A stretch of 32,334 nt of DNA from Oscillatoriales cyanobacterium RM2_1_1 (GCA_012033335.1 JAAURB010000063.1:1-32334); one strand, 5' to 3'; positions 22,777 to 32,054 are shown, counted from the first letter of the stretch. Notes: generated by a model from the sequence alone, not told the origin. Program-made: numbers and translations.

Positions 22777-23946
22777 CTATAACCGGGCAATCGCATTGAC
22801 CAGGTCTCCCACTTCAGCTTCAGTGGTCAGGTAATGGACACAGGCCCGGATACAGTCAGGATACACAATTGTACGGACATAAATGCCCTGGGTTTCTAGG
22901 GATTGAACCGCCTCGCTGTGGGGCATTCCCTGGGTCAACTGAAATGAAACCAGACCGGCTGCCGGAGGATGGGCATGGAGACATTGGACGGAGGGAATCT
23001 GACCCAAGGCTTGCCACAGCTTTGTACTCAGGTGACAGATGCGCTGATACCGTTGATTGGCAGTGCCCCATTGATTTTGCAGGGCGATCGCCTCTCGCAG
23101 TCCCCCGGAGAGTGGATAGGCGGAAGTGGCAATTTCATAGCGTTGTCCATCAGGCTTCCAGCCCGTAGGTTGCCCGGTTTTATCCGTCCTAATGCCGCGC
23201 CAGCCGATAAAAGTGGGAGAGAGTTCGGATCGGGCTTCGGGGCTAATATAGAGACCCCCTAGGCCCTCTGGGCCACAAAGCCACTTGTGACCGGTAAATG
23301 CATAAAAATCCACCTCAAGCGCTGCCAGATTCAGGGGCAAAACCCCCACGGATTGAGCCGCGTCCACCAGTACTCGCACAGTTCCGCCCGGTTGATAGTG
23401 ACAGAGTTGGATGATTTCAGCCAGGGGCAATACCTGGCCAGTATTCCAGAGGATATGACTGATGACTACTAAGCGGGTGCGGGGCCGGAGATATTCAGCT
23501 ATCACATCCACCGGATTGCCCTGGTTCAGGGTTGCCAATAGGGGACAGACCGAAACCTCAAGCTGAAATCGTCGCTGCAATTCCTGAATCGCCGCAACAA
23601 TACCGGGATGTTCACAGTCAGACAACAGGATATGATCCCCGATTTGCCAGTCAATGCCCCAGAGGGCAATGTTGCAGCCCACGGTGACATCTTCAGTAAA
23701 TGTCAGGGTTTCAGGAGCAACCCCTAGCTCCGAAGCCAGAACCCCTCGGGTGGCCTGAGATTCCTGTTTTAACCAACCGCCTACGGCTAGAGAGAACGGC
23801 CCTTTTTCTTGAATTGCAGTATAAAATTTACAAATAGAGTCCAGAGCAACCTGAGACAGGGGCCCTTGTCCGCCATAATTGAAATAGGCTTTTCTGGTCA
23901 AAGCTGGAAACTGTTGCCGATGGGATTCTAGGGTCAGTTGGGTCAT
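22777..23946 (-). CDS. Class V aminotransferase (PLP-dependent, cysteine desulfurase-like fold)
   Basis: The product has 389 residues from the ATG at 23946; the frame extends to 24021, but that would overlap the divergent gene and adds no conserved residues. Numbered from 24021: YFNYGGQGPLS (46-56), TFTEDVTVGCNIAL (107-120), SDCEHPG with His138 stacking on PLP, SHILWNTGQVLP (188-199), VLVDAAQSVG with Asp220 binding the pyridine nitrogen, and the Schiff-base FTGHKWLCG with Lys246. There is no obvious mobile Cys loop as in IscS/SufS, so it may be a related lyase, epimerase or kynureninase-like enzyme; the 'isopenicillin N epimerase-like' group is the closest by pattern. It is divergent, 64 bp apart, from the TM0106-family gene. 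Confidence 0.85.
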   Translation of the reverse strand: MTQLTLESHRQQFPALTRKAYFNYGGQGPLSQVALDSICKFYTAIQEKGPFSLAVGGWLKQESQATRGVLASELGVAPETLTFTEDVTVGCNIALWGIDWQIGDHILLSDCEHPGIVAAIQELQRRFQLEVSVCPLLATLNQGNPVDVIAEYLRPRTRLVVISHILWNTGQVLPLAEIIQLCHYQPGGTVRVLVDAAQSVGVLPLNLAALEVDFYAFTGHKWLCGPEGLGGLYISPEARSELSPTFIGWRGIRTDKTGQPTGWKPDGQRYEIATSAYPLSGGLREAIALQNQWGTANQRYQRICHLSTKLWQALGQIPSVQCLHAHPPAAGLVSFQLTQGMPHSEAVQSLETQGIYVRTIVYPDCIRACVHYLTTEAEVGDLVNAIARL

Positions 23947-24010
23947 TGCAGATGAATTGCGGGGAATAGTTTCGGGGAATATGGAGTTAGATATCAATGT
24001 TGTCTCATAA

Positions 24011-25645
24011 ATGTTAATCACTGACCAGCAACTTTTGTTTTATCAACGTTGCGATCGCCGTGCCTTTTTAGATATCTACGGAGATTCAAGTCAGAAGGAA
24101 GCTCCCAGTGACTTCTTGATGAAGTTGATGCAGGATAGCGCCAACTTTCAGCAACGTGTCCTGGAAACTCAAACCTATCAGAAACCAGACTACCCGGCAA
24201 GGGACTGGAGTGCGGCAGCCCAGGCTACCCTGGAATTGATGCAGCAGGGGGTTGAAAAAATTGCCAAAGGAGTACTGGCCGTCCTGCCGGAACAGTTACA
24301 GCAGGTGCGATGGCTGCCCCCCGCCCCAAATATTACCCTGGTGAGCTATCCGGATCTCCTGGTGAAGCAGCCCGGCTACTCAAATTTCGGGGATTGGATA
24401 TATGTGCCGACGGATATTCGTTTAGGCAAGCGCCCCAAGCTCGACTATCAGATGGTTGTGGCTTTTCATGCCCAGGTTTTGGCCTTGGTGCAGGGGAGTC
24501 AACCCGATGTTTCCTGGCTGATCCTGCGGGAAAAAGGAGCCTACGGAGTCAACCTCAGCCAGCGGATTGATCAGATGCGGCAGATTTTGGCAGACTATAT
24601 TGAGATGCTGCAATCCCAGCAGGAACCGGAGGTGTTCATTGCTCGCCAGAAATGCAGCCTATGCCAGTGGCATCAGAGTTGTTATCAGGTGGCCCAATCC
24701 CAACATCATTTATCCCTGTTGCCCGGAGTTACCCCCAGTCGTTATCTCTGTCTCCAGGAACTCAATCTCTTAAGCGTTGAGGCCCTAGCGCAGATCACAC
24801 CGGATGTGCTGGAGCCCTATCCGGAATTCTCTGATGGCAGCGGATTGCAGGTGATCCAGCAGGCCCAAGCCGTCTGGCACAATCAAGCGGTACTGCGATG
24901 GTCTGTAAGGAGAACGATGGCCGCAACTATCACGGAAACTGATCCAGCAACAAGGATTGACGCTGCAAATGGATCGACGGTGCAACCGGGGTCAATTGTT
25001 GCTAATTACGTTAGTAGCAGGGATAGTAATATCCATAAAAATGGCCAGAATTCCCCTTCGATTCATGGAACCACACTTCAGGATATTCTCTATCAAGCCC
25101 CAGTTGAATTGTATTTTGATATTGAGGCCCAACCGGAATTACACCTGGATTATTTGCATGGGGTTTTAGTGGTGGACAAACGCTCCAATACCCAGGAATT
25201 TTATGGTTTTTTAGCAGAATCTCCAGAATCAGAATTAATAGCCTGGCAGCAATTTCTTGAACTGGTCTGGGCCTATCCAATCGCCCCAATTTATCACTTT
25301 TGCGATTATGAATTGAAAACCATTCAACGATTAGCTAAAACCTATCAGACTCCCCGTTACCTCTGGCAACCCCTGATCAAACGCCTGGTAGATATTCATC
25401 AAAAAGTCACTCAAACGGTAACCCTTCCCGTCGAAAGTTATGCCTTGAAACCCATTGCCCGATGGATGGGGTTTGAATGGCGCAACGCTAATGCCAATGG
25501 TGCCCAATGTGTCTACTGGTATGAACAGTGGCTCAAAACCGGCGATCGCACTGTATTAGAAACGATTTTGCGCTACAACGAAGATGATTGTCGGGCGACC
25601 CATCATGTCAAAGATTGGCTGGCCAATTTTCTCGATCAGGCTTGA
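24011..25645 (+). CDS. TM0106-family RecB-like nuclease with RNase H-like C-terminus
   Basis: The protein has 544 residues. The N-terminal PD-(D/E)xK part (1-230) shows Asp115 (YPDLLV), Asp135 with Lys140 (PTDIRLGK), and four cysteines (Cys14, then Cys215, Cys218 and Cys224 in CSLCQWHQSC) in the one-plus-three arrangement of the iron-sulfur cluster of AddB/Cas4-type nucleases. A helix-hairpin-like segment follows (235-270). Residues 298-360 are a poorly conserved Thr/Ser/Asn-rich linker. The C-terminus (about 365-544) is an RNase H/DEDD exonuclease-like domain with YFDIEAQPE, YHFCDYELKTIQRLA and RYNEDDCRAT. It should act on DNA ends in repair or recombination. The family is widespread but its role in cyanobacteria is not defined. 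Confidence 0.88.
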   Translation: MLITDQQLLFYQRCDRRAFLDIYGDSSQKEAPSDFLMKLMQDSANFQQRVLETQTYQKPDYPARDWSAAAQATLELMQQGVEKIAKGVLAVLPEQLQQVRWLPPAPNITLVSYPDLLVKQPGYSNFGDWIYVPTDIRLGKRPKLDYQMVVAFHAQVLALVQGSQPDVSWLILREKGAYGVNLSQRIDQMRQILADYIEMLQSQQEPEVFIARQKCSLCQWHQSCYQVAQSQHHLSLLPGVTPSRYLCLQELNLLSVEALAQITPDVLEPYPEFSDGSGLQVIQQAQAVWHNQAVLRWSVRRTMAATITETDPATRIDAANGSTVQPGSIVANYVSSRDSNIHKNGQNSPSIHGTTLQDILYQAPVELYFDIEAQPELHLDYLHGVLVVDKRSNTQEFYGFLAESPESELIAWQQFLELVWAYPIAPIYHFCDYELKTIQRLAKTYQTPRYLWQPLIKRLVDIHQKVTQTVTLPVESYALKPIARWMGFEWRNANANGAQCVYWYEQWLKTGDRTVLETILRYNEDDCRATHHVKDWLANFLDQA

Positions 25646-25710
25646 TTAGAAGCTTGATTCAAGCCTCAGTTAAAGCCCAATAAAAAGACCAGTTAAAGCC
25701 CAGTCACAGC
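25638..25710. repeat. Stem-loop plus CAGTTAAAGCCC repeats
   Basis: AGGCTTGA (25638-25645) pairs with TCAAGCCT (25659-25666) across the stop codon of the TM0106-type gene. Directly behind are units CAGTTAAAGCCC, AATAAAAAGAC and CAGTTAAAGCCC (25667-25702), related to the array at 3258-3330. Confidence 0.45.
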
Positions 25711-25769
25711 GTTGCTAATGCTGTTGAATTATCGGAGTGGACACGGTTAAAATCCCTGTAAATACTTCA

Positions 25770-27308
25770 CTAAAGTCGCTGCAATAATATCGCAGTTTGC
25801 CAGTAATAAGCTTCTTTTTTAATCCCTAAGACTTTAAAAAAGGGTTGACGTTGCTGACAGAAATAATCCAAGTCATAAAAAACCAGCGATCGCGTTTCTC
25901 GACCCAGGGAAAACATGGCAAAATCAGCCTGGGAATAGGCGGCATATTTCTCTATACATTCTACTTTATGAGCCTTTGACCAGATATTATTCTGGGGGAG
26001 CCAGTCTTGATAAAACCTCTGAATTTTTTCAATCAGGTGTTGCTCTTGAATGGTGACATAAGCCACTCCTCCGGGTTTCAATATCCGCCGCAGTTCTAGA
26101 AACCAGGCATCGGCCAGATCATCAATGTGAGTAAAGACTGAACCGGCATAGATCAAATCAAAATAGCGATCCTCAAAGGGTAAATGGGGTAGGGTTGTTC
26201 CGGTCAAAAAATGAAAGGGAGGGGTTAAATTTTGCTTGCACCAGGCAATACAATCCCCACTAATATCCACCCCCCAAATCTCACAAATTCTGGCAAATTT
26301 TGCCAATTCCCGGATCATTCTCCCCGCCGCACAGCCAAAATCTAAAACCCGATCGCCTGATTTTAAAGGCACTCCGGATTGTTGCAAGGTTTCTAATAGG
26401 GTGGCAATTTGGACTTTGCCACTGTGTAAGTAGGAGGCTTGACTCTGATCAAAAACAAAGCGTAAATGTTGAGGTGGAACTAGAAAATTCCACGTTTGCG
26501 TTCGGGGATCAAACTGGGGTGGAGCGGCTTTATGAATCATATAAGTGGGTGATTCTCCCCAAATCGGATAATATTTCAGCCAGTCAATTGGATTCAACTG
26601 ATCAGCGGTGGACTGTTCCTGCTGTTTTTCAAGGGCCTGAACCACCCGTTGAGCATTCTCCAGGTTTTGCTGAACCTGGGGAAAATCGGCTTGAATTTTT
26701 AGCACCTGTTGAAAGCAATCTACAGCATCCTGCCACCGTTGTAAGCGAGTCAAGACATTTCCTAAATGATAGTAAGATGAGCCAGAATCAGGCTGTAGAT
26801 CAATCGCTTTGCGGTAAATTTTTTCTGCTTTTTCCCAATACTTGAGCTGGGTTAGGGCCTGTCCCCAATTCTCATACATCCAGAAAAAATCGGCGTTTAA
26901 GGGGCTAGCCTGGGTGTAGACTTGATCGACGGCTGCCCACCGTTGCAGCTTGAGTAAACATTCCCCCAGATGATGGTAAGTCCAGAAGAAATCCGATTTG
27001 ATTTCTAGGGCCCGATGGTAAGTTTCAACGGCGGCTTCCCAGCGGTGGAGCTGACTGAGAGCTGACCCCAAATGGTTGTAAGACCAGAAAAAGCTAGGAT
27101 CGAGTCGAATCGCTATCTGGCAGGCTTGAACGGCCTGTTCAAACTGTTGAGTTTTCAGGAAAAGATGACCGAGTTTTTGATAGGCGTGAACCCCGTTGGG
27201 ATCAAGTTCAATGATTTTTTCCAACAGGGCGATCGCCCCCGTCCAGTTCTCCGCTGCGATCTGGGTTTCTGCCTGTTGGTTTAATTCCTGAATCGTGATT
27301 TGGGTCAC
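25770..27308 (-). CDS. TPR-SAM methyltransferase fusion protein
   Basis: The product has 512 residues from the GTG at 27308; another GTG at 27377 would add 23 residues. Numbered from 27377, residues 28-240 form six TPRs of about 34 residues, several with unusual aromatic runs (SFFWSYNHLG, DFFWTYHHLG, DFFWMYENWG). A linker (250-300) leads to a class I methyltransferase domain with motif I VLDFGCAAGRMIRELA (344-359), the acidic end of strand 2 in WGVDISG (368-374), FDLIYAGSVFTHIDD (about 408-422) and LKPGGVAYVT (about 436-445). It should transfer a methyl group from SAM to a substrate docked through the TPRs. Such fusions often occur with glycan or polysaccharide modification genes; no such neighbours are visible here, so the substrate is open. 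Confidence 0.87.
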   Translation of the reverse strand: MTQITIQELNQQAETQIAAENWTGAIALLEKIIELDPNGVHAYQKLGHLFLKTQQFEQAVQACQIAIRLDPSFFWSYNHLGSALSQLHRWEAAVETYHRALEIKSDFFWTYHHLGECLLKLQRWAAVDQVYTQASPLNADFFWMYENWGQALTQLKYWEKAEKIYRKAIDLQPDSGSSYYHLGNVLTRLQRWQDAVDCFQQVLKIQADFPQVQQNLENAQRVVQALEKQQEQSTADQLNPIDWLKYYPIWGESPTYMIHKAAPPQFDPRTQTWNFLVPPQHLRFVFDQSQASYLHSGKVQIATLLETLQQSGVPLKSGDRVLDFGCAAGRMIRELAKFARICEIWGVDISGDCIAWCKQNLTPPFHFLTGTTLPHLPFEDRYFDLIYAGSVFTHIDDLADAWFLELRRILKPGGVAYVTIQEQHLIEKIQRFYQDWLPQNNIWSKAHKVECIEKYAAYSQADFAMFSLGRETRSLVFYDLDYFCQQRQPFFKVLGIKKEAYYWQTAILLQRL

Positions 27309-27556
27309 TTCAAAACCTGTGATTGGATGAAAATCTATGATTGGATGAAGCGGGGATTTGAAAAGTTGGGAGCACACCCCATATCAACTCCCATACTGTA
27401 CCTTACGGGATTGCAGAGCGCTTTATGTATTTTCTTTTTATATTTGATGGCAGCTCAATGCCCTGAACTCGCTCCAGTCATCAACCGGTTCAGCAATAGT
27501 TTGGCCATTCAGCTTGGGTATTCAGCTTGGGTATTCAAGATCTTGAACGCTAAAAT

Positions 27557-29041
27557 CTAGCTGCAACCTTGCTGAACGCTAGCATTTATAACGGGCAGCA
27601 GAATCTCAAATGCGGTTCCTTTTCCCACCTCAGACTCCAGGTTGATGTATCCTCTGTGCTTTTCCGTAATGATTTGATGACTGATTCCCAAGCCCAATCC
27701 TGTCCCCCGACTGGCGGATTTGGTTGTGAAAAAGTTTTCAAAAATTCGATTTTGAATCTCGATTGGAATACCAGGCCCGTTGTCTCGAATTTGGATTGAA
27801 ATACAGCAGCTCGAATCCTCAGGTAGCTCTGCTTCCAGCCAATCGAGAGTCTCAATATTTTCTTCGAGTTGGTCTGCGGCTTGAATGTCGAGCAGAGACT
27901 CAAACTGTTCTGAAGAGAGCATTTTCATCTTGACCTGTTCTGAAGCAGAACAATGTCGTATCTCCGTTTTGATCCAAATTTTTCCAGGTTTTTTCTTACC
28001 CTTACCCTTACCCTGTTCTTCGATCGCATCTACCGCATTAACAATCAGGTTCATAAACACCTGACTTAATTGATTGGGATAGACCTGAATTTTAGGCAGT
28101 TGGCCATAGATTTTAACGACTTTGACTTTATCCTTCAGACGATTCTTGAGAATCAGCAAGGTATTGTCTAGACATTCATGAATGTCCATTAGCTCCCGTT
28201 TGAGGGTATCGGGGCGCGAGAAAACCCGCAGACTTCCGACCAGATGGTTGAGCTGGGAGATAGAGGTCTGAACACTCTTGAAGATGTCAGGAAAGTCCTC
28301 CTGCAATAGCTCAAACTCGATCTCAGACTTATAGGCTTGCACTTTTTCACTGGCTTTAGGGTATTCGGTTTCGTAAATCTGCATCAGGTGAGTCAATTCC
28401 TGATAGGCATTTTCTAAAAAGCCGGCGTTGCCCGCAATACAAGCAATTGGATTACGAATATCATGGGCGACTCCAGCCAGCATTTGACCCAGGGTAGCCA
28501 ATTTTTCCGTTTGAATCAGTTGGTCTCGGGTACGAGCTTGCAGGAGCTTGATGGCGAGACTGTGGATGCAAGCATGAGCAATCAGGATTTCCTGGGTATG
28601 AATCAAGCGATAATCGTGATCCGAAAATTGGACTACGACCGGTTCAGAAAACCCTGAGGCCGGTCGCCGAATCACTTCTAAAGCAGCATCCAAGACTAAA
28701 GCTGTCCCCGGGAACATCAGCAAATCCTTCTGGGAAAATTGATAGAGGACATGGAGCGATCGCTGCAAAAATAAACCTCGACCAAAGGGGCGACTCAAAA
28801 GTTCGAGAAATCGCCGCCGGGAGAGCATACCCAGAAACTCCCCCTGATCTATCAAAATAACTCCGGGGGCTGATGGATTGCGCTCAAATAATTGCGCCAG
28901 ATCTGTTGCCGACCGAGTTACATCGATCTGACATTCATGGGAGCAGATATCCTGAAGGATGGATTCTAAATGGAAGTTCTGGAGCGCAGTTGGGCAGCAG
29001 GAGGGGATCAAGGACTCGGAGAGACTGGTAAAATCGATCAT
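27557..29041 (-). CDS. Soluble histidine kinase with CBS-like N-terminus (paralog 1)
   Basis: The protein has 494 residues with no membrane segment. Residues 25-160 form a CBS-pair-like sensory region: LFERNPSAPGVILIDQGEFL, GMLSRRRFLELLSRPFGRGL, then a second part ending DHDYRLIHTQEILI. The pattern 'G-x-(I/L)-(N/S)R-x-x-F-LELL-(S/A)RPFGR' also occurs ahead of GGDEF domains. The HisKA box is LGQMLAGVAHDIRNP with phospho-acceptor His193. The HATPase domain has the N box QVFMNLIVNAVDAI (Asn331, Asn335), the G1 box RDNGPGIP and the G2 box GTGLGLGIS. An insertion of about 70 residues rich in Glu, Ser and Lys sits between the N and G1 boxes. No response regulator gene is adjacent, so its partner is elsewhere. 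It is a paralog of the kinase at 29823-31283. Confidence 0.92.
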   Translation of the reverse strand: MIDFTSLSESLIPSCCPTALQNFHLESILQDICSHECQIDVTRSATDLAQLFERNPSAPGVILIDQGEFLGMLSRRRFLELLSRPFGRGLFLQRSLHVLYQFSQKDLLMFPGTALVLDAALEVIRRPASGFSEPVVVQFSDHDYRLIHTQEILIAHACIHSLAIKLLQARTRDQLIQTEKLATLGQMLAGVAHDIRNPIACIAGNAGFLENAYQELTHLMQIYETEYPKASEKVQAYKSEIEFELLQEDFPDIFKSVQTSISQLNHLVGSLRVFSRPDTLKRELMDIHECLDNTLLILKNRLKDKVKVVKIYGQLPKIQVYPNQLSQVFMNLIVNAVDAIEEQGKGKGKKKPGKIWIKTEIRHCSASEQVKMKMLSSEQFESLLDIQAADQLEENIETLDWLEAELPEDSSCCISIQIRDNGPGIPIEIQNRIFENFFTTKSASRGTGLGLGISHQIITEKHRGYINLESEVGKGTAFEILLPVINASVQQGCS

Positions 29042-29232
29042 ATCAATCGTTGCTCAAGGGTTAACTACAAATGGGTTTAAGTTGACAGCGATCCCATCTC
29101 AATATTGATGATGCACATCAGAGATCGCTAGATGGTTCGTATCTTGATTCCCTGAACTAGAGATCTTAATCTTCGAACAGTCAAACTAACTACATTTATC
29201 TTACACATAGCAATCATAAACAATTTGTGAAA

Positions 29233-29285
29233 ATGGCGTGAAGGGGAGTTGCCCCCTCATTGGGGACTTCGTTTCCAAACCCCTC
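29233..29285 (+). repeat. Dispersed repeat, G/C half only (copy D)
   Basis: GAAGGGGAGTTGCCCCCTC, then TTGGGGACTTCGTTTCCAAA and CCCCTCTC reproduce the palindromic half of copy A (15226-15330) without its AT module. Confidence 0.55.
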
Positions 29286-29730
29286 TCTAATTTTTTCATG
29301 AATGAGATAGAATCGCTATGCAACAATCCTTTCTGAGTTATAAATGCAGACTGAGGCTCTTAATCTGTACTACAAGCTTTTATGGATTTCGTAAGACAGG
29401 ATTATACAAAATGCTATATAAAAAGTATTATACAGCTTTTTAGTCAAATCTGTAAAGCAGGGTTGGACAATTTGCTGCTTAGAAAACATCAAAAACATCA
29501 AAAAATTATTCAATCATAGTTTCAATTCTGGACAGTTATTCCTCAAAGCTATGAGGTTGCTTCTGGCAGAAGCCGCTTGGTTTTATTCAGGTTATTGTCA
29601 AGTCATTAATATAAAACCATCAAGAAACTTACTATGACTTTTCAATCCCTTGAGTTGATCAGAATCAAAACTCAGTTGATCAGCCCTATCCCGACCATCG
29701 CGAGTGCAACCATTCTAAACCCGGGAGTCA

Positions 29731-29775
29731 ACTTACAAGTTATAGACTTGCAAGTTATAAACTTACAAGTTGCAG
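29731..29775. repeat. 15-bp minisatellite, three units
   Basis: ACTTACAAGTTATAG, ACTTGCAAGTTATAA and ACTTACAAGTTGCAG are consecutive 15-bp units. Each contains the palindrome-like CTT(A/G)CAAG core. Confidence 0.85.
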
Positions 29776-29780
29776 AATCC

Positions 29781-29835
29781 CTAGTTATAAAATACTAGTT
29801 ATAAAATACTAGTTATAAAATACTAGTTATAAAAC
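29781..29835. repeat. 14-bp minisatellite, four units, overlapping a kinase stop codon
   Basis: CTAGTTATAAAATA is repeated exactly three times (29781-29794, 29795-29808, 29809-29822) and then 13 bases more (29823-29835). The fourth unit supplies the last codons and TAG stop of kinase 2, so the array begins inside the gene and extends downstream of it. Confidence 0.9.
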
Positions 29836-31283
29836 AAGGGCAGCAGGATCTCAAATTCAGCGCCCTTTCCCGGCTTAGACTTGAGATTGATTCGACCTCG
29901 ATGTTTTTCGGTGATGATTTGATGGCTGATTCCCAATCCCAATCCCGTCCCGCGACTCGCAGACTTGGTTGTGAAAAAGTTTTCAAAAATCTGCTCTTGA
30001 ATCTCCGGAGAAATTCCCGGGCCATTATCTCGAATTCGAACAGAAATACAAGAGATCGCATCCTGGGTCAACTCCGCCACCGGACTTGTTGTAGTCTGAT
30101 CATTCTCAGCATCCTCCTGGGTTGAAGACTGAGCTTCAATCAGAGATTCAAGCTCTTCTAAGGAAATCAGTTCCATACTCACCTGTTCCTGGGGAGAGCA
30201 GGGCCGCATTTCAGTTTCAATCCAGATTTTTCCAGATCTTCTCTTCTCCTTGCTCTGTTCTTCGATCGCATCTACCGCATTGATGATCAGGTTCATAAAT
30301 ACCTGACTCAACTGATTAGGATAGGCATAGATTTGCGGGAGTTCGCCATAATTCTTGATGACCTTGACCCTATCCTTGAGCCGATTTTTGAGAATCAGTA
30401 ACGTGTTTTCTAGACAGTCATGAATGTCCGTCTGCTCCCGTTTGAGGGTATCGGGTCGAGAGAAAACCCGCAAGCTTTCGACCAAATTGTTCAGACGGGA
30501 GACTGAAGCCTGAACACTCTTGAAAATACTCGGAAAATCCTCTTGTAATAGCTCAAACTCAATTTCAGATTTGCAAGCTTGAACTTTTTCGCTTGCTTCA
30601 GGGTTTTCCACTTCATAGAGCTGAATGAGACGGGTCAAATTCTGACAGGAATTCTTTAAAAAGTCTGAGTTCCCTGCAATACAGGAGACTGGATTGCGAA
30701 TATCATGGGCAACCCCAGCTAGCATTTGACCCAGGGTAGCCAGTTTTTCCGTTTGAATCATCTGGGCTTGGGTATGCTGACGCAGAAGTTCAGTTGCTAG
30801 TTGATGAATACAGGATTGAGCAATCAACAACTGCTGCGCGTCAACTAATCGATAATCCTGGTCAGAAAGCTGAACTATAATCGGCTCGGAGAGGGCAGAA
30901 ACCGGACGCTGAATCGCCTGCTCCGCCGCTGCCACCACTGAGATTTCCCTGGGCAACATCAGCAGTTCCCGCTGGCCAAATAAATAGAGGATATGAAGCG
31001 GTCGTTTCAAAAAAACTTCTCGACCAAAGGGACGACTTAAAAGCTCTAGAAATCGCCGCCGGGAGATCATCCCCAGGAACTTGTCCTGATCCATCAAAAT
31101 AGCTCCCGGGGCTGATGGCTTCAGCTCGAAAAGTTGTGCAAGAACGGTTCCGGCCTGGTTAGCATCAATTTGGTAGTCGTGTAGACATAAATCCTCCAGG
31201 GTTGATTCCAGATGGAGATTCTGGCAAGTTACATCAAAAGATATGGGGCTCGATGGCTCAGGAGAACTCATGAGGTTAAACAT
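29823..31283 (-). CDS. Soluble histidine kinase with CBS-like N-terminus (paralog 2)
   Basis: The protein has 486 residues and the same architecture as the kinase at 27557-29041. It has a CBS-like region with GMISRRRFLELLSRPFGREV (71-90), the HisKA box LGQMLAGVAHDIRNP with His193 at the identical position, SRPDTLKREQTDIHDCLENT, the N box QVFMNLIINAVDAI, RDNGPGIS and GTGLGLGIS. The two differ most in the acidic insertion before the G1 box (here EAQSSTQEDAENDQTTTS) and in the first 25 residues. The start is the ATG at 31283 or, four codons later, an ATG at 31271; neither has a good ribosome binding site. The last residues FYN and the stop lie in a 14-bp tandem repeat. Tandem duplication followed by divergence of the sensor part is the simplest history. 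Confidence 0.92.
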   Translation of the reverse strand: MFNLMSSPEPSSPISFDVTCQNLHLESTLEDLCLHDYQIDANQAGTVLAQLFELKPSAPGAILMDQDKFLGMISRRRFLELLSRPFGREVFLKRPLHILYLFGQRELLMLPREISVVAAAEQAIQRPVSALSEPIIVQLSDQDYRLVDAQQLLIAQSCIHQLATELLRQHTQAQMIQTEKLATLGQMLAGVAHDIRNPVSCIAGNSDFLKNSCQNLTRLIQLYEVENPEASEKVQACKSEIEFELLQEDFPSIFKSVQASVSRLNNLVESLRVFSRPDTLKREQTDIHDCLENTLLILKNRLKDRVKVIKNYGELPQIYAYPNQLSQVFMNLIINAVDAIEEQSKEKRRSGKIWIETEMRPCSPQEQVSMELISLEELESLIEAQSSTQEDAENDQTTTSPVAELTQDAISCISVRIRDNGPGISPEIQEQIFENFFTTKSASRGTGLGLGISHQIITEKHRGRINLKSKPGKGAEFEILLPLFYN

Positions 31284-32054
31284 AGGGGTAATTTAGGAGT
31301 AAATCGAACCGAACAATACCTTAAAGTAGATGCATCCTGGTAAAACAATTGACCTGAAAGTACTATATCTTGTGCCCTATTCGGCCTCTATTTGCCGGTT
31401 CCTGTCAAACACAAAATTATAGTAACCAATTTCAATTAACAAGCAGTGCATTGGGATAACCGAACTGCAGACCAGCCTAAAAATCTCATTTCCAGGTTCC
31501 TGGACTACTTCTGTCTCAAAAATACTGTACAGCTTTTCAGGGAAGTCAGTAAATTCAGTCAAAAAAATATAAATATACTTTTTTAAAATCTACCTTTCTA
31601 AAAGTTGGTCTAAAAGTTGGCGGGATAACCCACTAACTTTTCTAAATCTTCAGCAACTATTGATTGACCTATACTCGTTATTCTAGCGGAGAATCTTTCC
31701 CTGAACAGAGATACCAGGTTTAATTATTCTTTTCGCTTGCCCTGGGGTCGATCCGCCGGATCTATCCAGATTAATCAGGTATAAAAGCTCGGGTTCTGGC
31801 TAATAGTCTGGCTCACCGTTAGCGGATTGAGGAACAATGGTGATCAGCCCTGCAAACAAACTTAATCAAGTCCCTATCGAATTCCTATCAGGTTGCGCTG
31901 AATTAACTTGACTTTAAGAAAGAATTAACCTGTTCTTAATCTTAATTTAGTCAATATTTCTGATTAAACTGAAATTTTGCTGAAATCTATTTGCTAGAAT
32001 CTAATGTCAGAATTTGATAGCAAAAATGAACCCCCTTAGACCCTTAGACCCGGT
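31284..32054. other. Intergenic region upstream of kinase 2
   Basis: About 770 bp without a supported gene. A 61-codon minus-strand frame (31377-31562) starts with TTG, lacks a ribosome binding site and matches no family known to me. The stretch must contain the promoter of kinase 2; no clear elements were fixed. Confidence 0.45.

Larger units (their letters stand above)
29042..29822. other. 781-bp spacer between the two kinase genes
   Basis: No gene is supported on either strand. It holds the 5' region of kinase 1, a partial dispersed repeat (29233-29285) and two minisatellites at the end next to kinase 2 (29731-29775 and 29781-29835). The rest is AT-rich, with stop codons in all frames. 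Confidence 0.6.

Noticed and set aside
29776-29835. Minisatellites as a CRISPR array
   Set aside because: Units are 14-15 bp and contiguous, without unique spacers, and no cas genes are present.
31377-31562. 61-codon minus-strand frame upstream of kinase 2
   Set aside because: TTG start without ribosome binding site, no recognisable domain, composition like the surrounding intergenic DNA.
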